Source of the DNA: Clostridia bacterium
Lineage (GTDB): Bacteria; Bacillota; Clostridia; Christensenellales; Borkfalkiaceae
DNA: 8,423 bases
Direction of reading: 5' to 3'
Assembly: GCA_017504065.1 (NCBI GenBank)
Contig: JAFVRU010000137.1
Location: forward strand, 1 to 8,423
The notes under the pieces are model-generated. The model was not told the origin of the DNA and did no database searches. It saw only the letters and a list, made by a program, of their open reading frames with translations. Position 1 is the stretch's first letter, and every line of letters starts with the position of its first letter. A program made the position numbers and the translations under genes. Positions 1 to 4,932 of the stretch are shown in pieces.

Positions 1-5
1 CCTAA

Positions 6-36
6 CAAGGCAACGCCTTGACAAGACTGTGTCTTG
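6..36. repeat. Two tandem perfect 15-nt hairpins
   Basis: Two adjacent inverted repeats of the same design: CAAGGC-AAC-GCCTTG at 6-20 and CAAGAC-TGT-GTCTTG at 22-36, each a 6-bp stem with a 3-nt loop, separated by a single A. The stems differ at one base pair only (G10:C16 becomes A26:T32), so the change keeps the pairing. A weaker, imperfect continuation (TAGA/TCTA, 39-50) follows. Neither hairpin has a T-tract typical of a terminator. The left window edge cuts the region, so more units may lie upstream. The role is unknown; a structured repeat family or part of an RNA is possible. Confidence 0.6.
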
Positions 37-57
37 ACTAGATCTTTCTATCTTTCC

Positions 58-139
58 CCGTCGCAAAAGTGTTACTTGGTCGTTTCCCCACATTGTCATA
101 CCGACCAAGGGAGTGAAACGCGGCAAGATAATCACACAA
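58..139. repeat. Possible dispersed intergenic repeat with overlapping inverted repeats
   Basis: Non-coding stretch with two mutually exclusive pairings: CTTGGTCG (75-82) with CGACCAAG (102-109), and CGTTTC (81-86) with GAAACG (115-120). The segment starting TTGTCATACCGA at 93 and running to about 135 resembles in layout the dispersed intergenic repeats of many Bacillota and Bacteroidota genomes that begin like TGTCATNCTGAGCG. That resemblance is from memory, not a search. No reading frame, transposase or direct repeats were seen. Together with the hairpins at 6-36 this accounts for most of the gene-free first 160 bases. Confidence 0.3.
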
Positions 140-160
140 AAAAACGCACGTATGCTATAT

Positions 161-197
161 AAAAAAGTCGATCGGTTAGATCGACTTTTTTCTTTTT
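161..197. terminator. Bidirectional intrinsic terminator
   Basis: The stem GTCGATC (167-173) pairs with GATCGAC (179-185) around the loop GGTTA. It is flanked by six A's on the left (161-166) and six T's on the right (186-191, continuing TCTTTTT), so it gives a hairpin plus U-tract on both strands. On the minus strand it lies 21 nt after the stop codon of the zinc-ribbon gene and should end that transcript. On the plus strand it would stop any transcript arriving from the left edge. Confidence 0.85.
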
Positions 198-211
198 CGA
201 ATTGTTTACGA

Positions 212-499
212 TTATAATAACGCCAAACCTAAAATAAAATTCACCGTAGCGATGGTCAACGCCGCAATGGAAAAGCCCTTTCCTTTTCCGTTCCGCTTAC
301 TTGCCCGAGATAAGCCGATTCCACCGAAGACCCAACCTAAAATGGGCATAAAAAACGAACAAACAAATCCCGCGATTGCCATTCCATTTCCTTGCGCTTG
401 CACTCTATTTTGCATTTGCATATTACCCGTCGCCACCCCGCAATGCGGACAAATTACCGCCTGATCGTCTATTTGTTGTCCACAATTTTTACAAAACAT
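212..499 (-). CDS. Zinc-ribbon DUF4190-like small membrane protein
   Basis: A 95-residue protein. The N-terminus is a zinc ribbon with two CxxC knuckles (Cys3/Cys6 and Cys17/Cys20). A short Gln/Asn-rich polar linker (about 23-38) leads to two hydrophobic segments (about 40-63 and 76-95) joined by a basic loop with SKRNGKGKG. This layout matches the DUF4190 family, small two-helix membrane proteins often fused to a zinc ribbon and of unknown function. The basic loop suggests it faces the cytoplasm with the ribbon (inference). The ATG at 499 has the ribosome binding site AAGGAG (510-515) 10 nt away, and a perfect sigma-A type promoter lies just upstream. The gene is divergent from the XRE regulator and probably controlled by it through the operator at 552-568. 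It could be a structural or sensing membrane protein; I assign no activity. Confidence 0.85.
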   Translation of the reverse strand: MFCKNCGQQIDDQAVICPHCGVATGNMQMQNRVQAQGNGMAIAGFVCSFFMPILGWVFGGIGLSRASKRNGKGKGFSIAALTIATVNFILGLALL

Positions 500-546
500 A
501 AGTAGTATTCTCCTTTTAAATAAATTTTTTGCTTTTGCATACTATT

Positions 547-575
547 ATTATAAGGCACAATGTGCCTTTTGTCAA
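547..575 (-). promoter_or_regulatory. Perfect consensus promoter of the zinc-ribbon gene
   Basis: Read on the minus strand, TTGACA (575-570) and TATAAT (552-547) are separated by exactly 17 nt, the full housekeeping sigma-factor consensus. Transcription would start near 540, giving a leader of about 40 nt that carries the AAGGAG site. The spacer is almost wholly filled by the operator at 552-568, so a bound repressor would block polymerase directly. A promoter this strong next to a repressor gene fits a normally-off, rapidly induced gene (inference). Confidence 0.85.
552..568. promoter_or_regulatory. Operator 1, perfect dyad
   Basis: AAGGCACAATGTGCCTT is a perfect 8-bp inverted repeat around a central A at 560. 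It lies in the spacer of the minus-strand promoter and touches its -10 box. Its core recurs 30 bp to the right (operator 2). The likely ligand is the XRE regulator encoded at 608-817, because dyads of this size in divergent promoters are the usual targets of such dimeric repressors. Confidence 0.75.
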
Positions 576-598
576 GTAAAAATTGTACAATGTGCTAT
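569..598 (+). promoter_or_regulatory. Proposed promoter of the XRE regulator gene
   Basis: TTGTCA (569-574), 18 nt, then TGCTAT (593-598). The -35 box overlaps the -35 box of the opposite promoter (570-575), so the two promoters lie back to back and may compete for polymerase. The -10 match is only moderate; TATTAT at 596-601 is a better -10 but its spacing of 21 nt is too long. Transcription would begin around 605, almost at the ATG at 608. Confidence 0.45.
582..598. promoter_or_regulatory. Operator 2, imperfect dyad
   Basis: ATTGTACAATGTGCTAT repeats the operator 1 core: GTACAATGTGC at 585-595 against GCACAATGTGC at 555-565, 10 of 11 bases identical. The two half-sites match at 6 of 8 positions around the centre at 590. 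Centre-to-centre distance to operator 1 is 30 bp, about three helical turns, so both sites face the same side of DNA and could be bound cooperatively. It overlaps the proposed -10 box of the XRE gene, which predicts autoregulation. Confidence 0.65.
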
Positions 599-607
599 TA
601 TTTTTAT

Positions 608-817
608 ATGATTACCATTCAAGAAATTCAAAAACGGTTGCGCGAAGCAATACAATACGGCAACATCACGCAAAGAGAATTGGCAAAAAAATTAGGCATC
701 AATCCGTCTACCGTCAGTAAATATATGCGTTTGGACAAATACCCGTCGTTAGACACATTCGCTAATATTTGCGAGATACTCGACGTGTCCGCAGACGAAA
801 TACTCGGTTTGAAATAA
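608..817 (+). CDS. XRE/Cro-C1 family helix-turn-helix regulator
   Basis: A 69-residue protein made only of a Cro/C1-type DNA-binding domain. The helix-turn-helix is clear: TQRELAKKLG (21-30) as the positioning helix and NPSTVSKYMR (32-41) as the recognition helix. The C-terminal part, SLDTFANICEILDVSADEILG, is the usual last stretch of this domain. There is no ligand, peptidase or dimerisation domain beyond it. I chose ATG 608 because the translation from the upstream ATG at 560 adds a Cys/Tyr-rich segment atypical of the family and starts inside operator 1. No Shine-Dalgarno sequence precedes 608, which fits the promoter placing the transcript start just before it. It is divergent from the zinc-ribbon membrane gene and probably represses both itself and that gene. 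The signal that relieves repression is not visible. Confidence 0.85.
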   Translation: MITIQEIQKRLREAIQYGNITQRELAKKLGINPSTVSKYMRLDKYPSLDTFANICEILDVSADEILGLK

Positions 818-822
818 AACGT

Positions 823-856
823 AACCCCCGTTCGGGAATCCCGAACGGGGGTTTTC
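823..856. terminator. Strong shared terminator between convergent genes
   Basis: CCCCCGTTCGGG (825-836) pairs with CCCGAACGGGGG (840-851) around the loop AAT; two more A:T pairs (823-824 with 852-853) extend it to 14 bp. On the plus strand TTTTCTT follows and ends the XRE transcript 5 nt after its stop codon. On the minus strand the hairpin begins within a few nt of the acetyltransferase stop codon and is followed by a T-rich run (TTTTATTT), so it probably also ends the long leftward operon. Confidence 0.9.
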
Positions 857-1474
857 TTATAACAATTCCTTTTTCAAGTATACGGAATCCGCTTCCGTAA
901 TTTTCCGTACGACGCGGCAGGGATTGCCACATGCGAACGAGTCGTCGGGAATATCGCGCGTTACCACGCTCCCTGCGCCGATCACGCAACCCTTACCAAT
1001 GGTTACGCCGCCGCAAACGGTTACGCCCGAAGCTAGCCAACAACCGTCGCCAATCACAATCGGTTTTGCGTACTCCAAATCGTATTTCGTGCCGTCGGGC
1101 TTATACCTTGCGCGACGTTCTTCATTGAGCAACGGGTGCACGGGCGCGCCGAGCGTTACGTTCGGGCCAATGAATACGTCGTTCCCAATCGTAATCGGGG
1201 CGCAATCCAATACAACGAAATTATAGTTCGCAAACGAGTTTTCGCCGATCGTCATATTCACGCCGTAATCGAACCAGATCGGACCGCGAAACCCAGAGCC
1301 TTTGCCCAAATTCGGAACGAGTTCCTTCAAAATCGCTTCGCGCTTGTCCGTTTCGGTCATATACGTATCGTTAAAATCCTTACAAAGCCGCCCCGCGTTT
1401 TCGTACGCCGCCACGAGCTCCTTATCCGAAATATCGTACAGCTTGCCTGCGAGCATTTTCTCTCTTTCCGTCAT
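857..1474 (-). CDS. maa: Sugar O-acetyltransferase, maltose/galactoside type
   Basis: A 205-residue left-handed beta-helix acetyltransferase of the Maa/LacA group, which moves acetyl from acetyl-CoA to a sugar hydroxyl in the cytoplasm. The N-terminal helical region (EKMLAGKLYD, then DFNDT near 33-37) is the Mac domain. Hexapeptide repeats run from about 70 to 185, for example ITIGNDVFIGPNVTLGA and VTIGKGCVIGAGSVV. His113 in APVHPL is the expected catalytic histidine. Length and motif order are normal, so the enzyme looks intact. The ribosome binding site AAGGTG (1479-1484) overlaps the grpE stop codon; the gap to grpE is 8 nt, so the two are co-transcribed. It is the last gene before the terminator. 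The substrate cannot be read from the sequence; the cap genes upstream allow a polysaccharide-precursor sugar as one possibility. Confidence 0.85.
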   Translation of the reverse strand: MTEREKMLAGKLYDISDKELVAAYENAGRLCKDFNDTYMTETDKREAILKELVPNLGKGSGFRGPIWFDYGVNMTIGENSFANYNFVVLDCAPITIGNDVFIGPNVTLGAPVHPLLNEERRARYKPDGTKYDLEYAKPIVIGDGCWLASGVTVCGGVTIGKGCVIGAGSVVTRDIPDDSFACGNPCRVVRKITEADSVYLKKELL

Positions 1475-1482
1475 AGTTCACC

Positions 1483-2016
1483 TTATTGCGTTACGATAAC
1501 CTGCGCATAGCGCAATACTTTCTCGCCTTTTTTATAGCCCTTTACGTAGACTTGCTTAACGATTCCCGATTCTTCGCCGTTTTCCGCAGGCATCGCCATA
1601 ATCGCTTCCGCATACGTAGCGTCGAACGGCTGTCCGATCGGATTGATTTCTTCCACGCCTTCGCTTTCCAAAACTTTTTTGAAGCTTTTCAGGATCATAT
1701 CCAAGCCCTGTTTGGTTTGCTCGTCCGCGCAAGAACCCATCGCGCGTTCCAAGTTATCGCCGATCTCAAACAACGAAGCAATGACGTCGTTTCTACCGTC
1801 TTGGTAACGTTGCGCCGCCTGATTTTGCGTGCGCCGACGGTAATTTTCGTATTCCGCCGTAACCGCGTACCATTTGCGCTTGCTTTCTTCCGCGTCTTGC
1901 ACCGCTTTATCCAATTCTTCCTGCCACTTTTTACCGCTCTTTTTCTTTGCGGTTTTTTCTTCCGTATTCTGCGCGGTTTCCTGTTCCGCATTCGTTTTCA
2001 ATTCTTCTTGTTCCAT
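1483..2016 (-). CDS. grpE: GrpE, nucleotide exchange factor of DnaK
   Basis: A 177-residue GrpE, the cytoplasmic dimer that releases ADP from DnaK. The charged, low-complexity N-terminus (1-30) is usual. A long helix follows (about 31-115), with the family segment EYENYRRRTQ (55-64) and LFEIGDNLERAM (82-93). The C-terminal beta domain (about 120-177) ends with VKGYKKGEKVLRYAQVIV, the diagnostic GrpE tail. The signature FDATYAEAI has Ala where most relatives have the His of FDPxxHEA. The start is ATG 2016 with AAGGAA (2024-2029) 7 nt upstream. The usual neighbours hrcA, dnaK and dnaJ are absent, and the 81 nt upstream contain no CIRCE element (TTAGCACTC-N9-GAGTGCTAA), so HrcA heat-shock control is not evident. 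It lies downstream of yhbY and 8 nt before the acetyltransferase. Confidence 0.95.
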   Translation of the reverse strand: MEQEELKTNAEQETAQNTEEKTAKKKSGKKWQEELDKAVQDAEESKRKWYAVTAEYENYRRRTQNQAAQRYQDGRNDVIASLFEIGDNLERAMGSCADEQTKQGLDMILKSFKKVLESEGVEEINPIGQPFDATYAEAIMAMPAENGEESGIVKQVYVKGYKKGEKVLRYAQVIVTQ

Positions 2017-2046
2017 CTCTTGCTTCCTTGCCGTAGTTTCTGTTCA

Positions 2047-2074
2047 TTTATAAAACGATTTCAACTTTTTTAAA
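2047..2074 (-). promoter_or_regulatory. Weak candidate promoter before grpE
   Basis: The 81-nt AT-rich gap between yhbY and grpE is the longest in the leftward gene series. On the minus strand it contains TTTAAA (2074-2069), 16 nt, then TATAAA (2052-2047), which could add transcription of grpE and the acetyltransferase. The -35 match is 4 of 6 in an AT-rich context, so chance is likely. No hairpin terminator was seen in the gap. Confidence 0.25.
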
Positions 2075-2097
2075 CGCTTTTACTTAAAATCTTTCCG

Positions 2098-2409
2098 TTA
2101 AATTTCCAAATGCGCGAATTTATCCCGACGGGAATAGCGGTAGAAAATCGCTTTTCTGCCGATTACCGCAACGGGAACTGCTTCTAAAAGATCCGCAACG
2201 TTCTCCGCCAAGTTTCTCGCGTCGTCGTCCGCCGTTTCCAAAATATGCACTTTGATAATCTCGTGCGCGTCGAGCGCGTCCGACAACGTTTTCAATAAAT
2301 TGTCGGTAATTCCGCCCTTGCCGATCTGCGTTACTGGCGAAAGATTCGCCGCGATTGATTTTAATTTGCTTCTTTGTTTGCTGGTAATATTTTCGCTTGT
2401 AATAATCAT
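2098..2409 (-). CDS. yhbY: YhbY, CRM-domain RNA-binding ribosome assembly factor
   Basis: A 103-residue single CRM (YhbY) domain protein, which binds RNA and associates with pre-50S ribosomal particles. The opening ITSKQRSKLKSIAANLSPV is typical, the GKGG loop (30-33) is the conserved RNA-contact motif, and VIGRKAIFYRYSRR (82-95) is the usual C-terminal segment. The length is close to the family norm of about 95-105. ATG 2409 has AAGGAAG (2417-2423) 7 nt upstream. The gap to obg is 18 nt. Obg and YhbY are both 50S assembly factors and are frequent neighbours in Bacillota, so a shared operon is expected. Confidence 0.95.
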   Translation of the reverse strand: MIITSENITSKQRSKLKSIAANLSPVTQIGKGGITDNLLKTLSDALDAHEIIKVHILETADDDARNLAENVADLLEAVPVAVIGRKAIFYRYSRRDKFAHLEI

Positions 2410-2427
2410 CTTTACACTTCCTTTTGT

Positions 2428-3708
2428 TTACGGGATAAAATCAAATTCCACTTCCCCAATGGACACGGTATCCCCTTCTTTGCAGCCCATTTTCGCGAGT
2501 TCCTTGATCACGCCGCGAAGCCGTAATACTTTTTGGAAATACTGCATCGAATCGGGGTTATTGAGCACGACGTTGCGGCAGAGCATATCGATCAAGCCGC
2601 CGATCACGACGTACACGCCGTCGTCGTCTTTGTAAATCTCGAAATCGAGATCTTCGTTTGCTTTATACTCGAATTCTTCGTCGGGGAGCACGGGTTCTAC
2701 GGGCGGCAACGTTTCCAAAACGTCGAATACGCCTTCCAACAACTCCCGCGTGCCGTCGCCCGTCAAAGCGGTCATCGGGAAAATTTTGTATTTTCTACCG
2801 TACTTTTTCTTGAATGCTTTCAAGTTGTCTTCCGCGCCGTACACGTCGCACTTATTGCAAACGATAATTTGCGGAAGCTCGGCAAGCACTTCGCTATATT
2901 CCTTCAATTCTTCGTTGATTTTTTTAAAATCTTCAATCGGATCGCGACCTTCACAGCCCGAAATATCGACGACGTGGCAAAGCATACGCGTACGCTCGAT
3001 ATGTCGCAGGAAATCGTGCCCGAGCCCCGCGCCCTGCGCCGCGCCTTCGATCAGCCCGGGAATATCCGCCGCCACAAACGAGCGTTCGTAATAACGCACT
3101 ACCCCAAGGTTGGGAGAAAGGGTCGTGAAATGGTAATTCGCGATCTTGGGTCTTGCCGCCGAAATTTTGGAAAGCAACGTGCTTTTTCCCACGTTCGGGA
3201 AACCCACGAACCCCACGTCCGCAATGACCTTCATTTCCAAAATTACCGTATGCGGTTTGACCTTTTCGCCCTTTTGCGCAAAATTGGGCGCGTGCCGTCT
3301 TGCCGTCGTAAAACGTACGTTGCCTTTCCCGCCGTTCCCGCCGCGCGCAACCAAAACTTCCTGCCCGTCTTCAAATACGTCGCAAATGAGTCTACCCGTT
3401 TCTTCGTCGCGAACAAGCGTTCCAAGCGGAACTTTGATATACACGCTTTTCCCGCTCTTACCAAAGCAACGGTTCGTTCCGCCGACTTCGCCGTTCTCTG
3501 CCAAAAAACGGGACGTGAAACGGAACGAGAACAAGTCGTTCATGTCCTTGTCCCCGACAAAATACACGTCGCCGCCCCTTCCGCCGTCGCCGCCGTCAGG
3601 TCCGCATGCAGGCTTGCCTTTAAAGGCTTTGAACGAATTCATTCCGTCGCCGCCGTCGCCCGCTTTGATTAAAATTTTTACTTTATCGGTAAATTCACCG
3701 TTTGCCAT
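2428..3708 (-). CDS. obg: Obg/CgtA GTPase
   Basis: A 426-residue Obg-type GTPase that takes part in late 50S assembly and responds to GTP and ppGpp levels. Three domains are visible: the glycine-rich Obg fold (about 1-157, with GPDGGDGGRGGDVYF), the G domain (about 160-335) and the Obg C-terminal OCT domain (about 345-426). The nucleotide motifs are complete: P-loop GFPNVGKST (169-177), switch I TT (195-196), DIPG (215-218), NKCD (285-288) and TAL (313-315). Length matches the Bacillota form with the OCT extension. ATG 3708 has AAAGGA (3716-3721) 7 nt upstream. In many Bacillota obg follows rplU and rpmA; here capG ends only 15 nt before it and no terminator or promoter fits in the gap, so its transcript probably includes the polysaccharide genes. 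The gene looks intact and is expected to be essential or nearly so. Confidence 0.97.
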   Translation of the reverse strand: MANGEFTDKVKILIKAGDGGDGMNSFKAFKGKPACGPDGGDGGRGGDVYFVGDKDMNDLFSFRFTSRFLAENGEVGGTNRCFGKSGKSVYIKVPLGTLVRDEETGRLICDVFEDGQEVLVARGGNGGKGNVRFTTARRHAPNFAQKGEKVKPHTVILEMKVIADVGFVGFPNVGKSTLLSKISAARPKIANYHFTTLSPNLGVVRYYERSFVAADIPGLIEGAAQGAGLGHDFLRHIERTRMLCHVVDISGCEGRDPIEDFKKINEELKEYSEVLAELPQIIVCNKCDVYGAEDNLKAFKKKYGRKYKIFPMTALTGDGTRELLEGVFDVLETLPPVEPVLPDEEFEYKANEDLDFEIYKDDDGVYVVIGGLIDMLCRNVVLNNPDSMQYFQKVLRLRGVIKELAKMGCKEGDTVSIGEVEFDFIP

Positions 3709-3723
3709 ACTTCTATCCTTTTT

Positions 3724-4908
3724 TTAATACTTTCGCCAAACCATCTTATCCACGATCCCCGTGTATGATTGAATGATTTTGACAACTTTCGTCGAAACGT
3801 TTTCATCCGTATAATCGGGAACGGGAATCCCGTACGCCCCGTTTTCCTGCAACGCTACCGCCGTTTCTACCGCCTGCAATAAGTTCTTTTCATCGATCCC
3901 CGCAAGCACGAAACACGCCTTATCCAACGCTTCGGGACGTTCCGTACTCGTACGGATACATACGGCGGGGAACGGCTTGCCGATGCTCGTGAAAAAGCTG
4001 CTTTCTTCCGGCAACGTACCGCTGTCCGACACTACCGTGTACGCGTTCATTTGCAAATGGTTATAATCGTGGAAGCCGAGCGGTTCTTGCCGAATCACCC
4101 GTTTATCGAGCACAAATCCGCTCTCGTCCAAACGTTTTTTACTTCTCGGATGACAGGAATACAAAATGGGCATATCGTATTTCTCCGCCAAGCGGTTAAT
4201 CGCGGTAAACAGGGACAGGAAATTCTTTTCCGTATCGATGTTTTCTTCGCGGTGCGCCGAGAGCAGCATATATTTCTTGGGCTGCAGCCCGAGCCGTTTT
4301 AATACGTCGGATTTTTCAATTTCCGCCAAATTGTTATGCAAAACTTCCGCCATGGGCGAGCCCGTTACGTACGTTCTTTCCTTGGGCAAACCACAATCCG
4401 CAAGATACCGACGAGCGTGTTCGGAATACGCAAGGTTGACGTCGGAAATGATATCGACGATCCGACGGTTGGTTTCTTCGGGCAAGCACTCGTCCTTGCA
4501 GCGGTTTCCCGCTTCCATGTGGAAAATCGGGATATGTAACCGCTTTGCTGCAATCGCGGAAAGACAGCTGTTCGTATCCCCCAAAATCAATAATGCATCG
4601 GGTTTGCACGCAACCATGAGTTTATAGGAACAGTTGATAATATTCCCCACCGTCGCGCCCAAGTCGTCGCCTACGGCGTTCATATACACTTCAGGTTCTT
4701 TGAGTTTCAAATCCTTGAAAAATACGCCGTTTAAGTTATAGTCGTAGTTTTGTCCCGTGTGTGCGAGAATGCAGTCAAAGTATTGACGGCACTTGTCGAT
4801 GACCGCAGAAAGCCGAATAATTTCGGGGCGCGTACCCACGATGATCAACAATTTCAGCTTGCCGCTTCCTTGAAATTTTACGTCCGAATAATCCAATTTC
4901 ATTTCCAT
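3724..4908 (-). CDS. capG: CapG/WbjD-type UDP-sugar 2-epimerase (UDP-FucNAc step)
   Basis: A 394-residue member of the non-hydrolysing UDP-GlcNAc 2-epimerase superfamily. It is of the CapG/WbjD type that makes the last C2 inversion to UDP-N-acetyl-L-fucosamine. Motifs: GTRPEIIR (25-32), GDTNS (110-114), HMEAGNRC (130-137), EETNRR (145-150), HREEN (219-223), SDSG (294-297) and TERPEA (322-327). The variant TSIGKPFPAVCIRTSTERPEA and the HMEAGNRC form fit WbjD/CapG better than housekeeping MnaA. Position directly after the CapE and CapF homologues supports this. ATG 4908 has GGTGG (4916-4920) 7 nt upstream; a second ATG lies two codons in. The gap to capF is 24 nt and to obg 15 nt. The alternative is a plain UDP-GlcNAc/ManNAc 2-epimerase. 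Confidence 0.9.
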   Translation of the reverse strand: MEMKLDYSDVKFQGSGKLKLLIIVGTRPEIIRLSAVIDKCRQYFDCILAHTGQNYDYNLNGVFFKDLKLKEPEVYMNAVGDDLGATVGNIINCSYKLMVACKPDALLILGDTNSCLSAIAAKRLHIPIFHMEAGNRCKDECLPEETNRRIVDIISDVNLAYSEHARRYLADCGLPKERTYVTGSPMAEVLHNNLAEIEKSDVLKRLGLQPKKYMLLSAHREENIDTEKNFLSLFTAINRLAEKYDMPILYSCHPRSKKRLDESGFVLDKRVIRQEPLGFHDYNHLQMNAYTVVSDSGTLPEESSFFTSIGKPFPAVCIRTSTERPEALDKACFVLAGIDEKNLLQAVETAVALQENGAYGIPVPDYTDENVSTKVVKIIQSYTGIVDKMVWRKY

Positions 4909-4932
4909 AAGTTTTCCACCGCCTATGCGTTT

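Noticed and set aside
1..210. A CRISPR array, tRNA or riboswitch in the gene-free left end
   Set aside because: No regularly spaced identical repeats, no cloverleaf and no recognised aptamer core were seen, only local hairpins and a terminator.
560..607. Upstream ATG at 560 as the start of the XRE regulator (AAGG lies 4 nt before it)
   Set aside because: It lies inside operator 1 and upstream of the proposed promoter, and it would add a Cys/Tyr-rich segment unlike the family N-terminus.
212..817. Reading the divergent pair as a classical toxin-antitoxin system
   Set aside because: Known modules are usually co-directional with overlapping genes and a recognised toxin fold. A zinc-ribbon DUF4190 protein has no established toxicity, so only a regulatory pair is claimed.
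1486..2073. Plus-strand open frame of 195 codons opposite grpE
   Set aside because: It is antisense to a complete GrpE. The Phe/Arg-rich translation is typical of a shadow frame.
3560..3665. Repeated GCC/GTC-rich triplets resembling a short tandem repeat
   Set aside because: They are the reverse complement of the Gly/Asp-rich codons of the conserved Obg fold (GPDGGDGGRGGD region).
2533..3672. Long open frame (379 codons) on the plus strand opposite obg
   Set aside because: It is the antisense shadow of a gene with every Obg domain and GTPase motif. The translation shows no family features, and codon bias explains the lack of stops.
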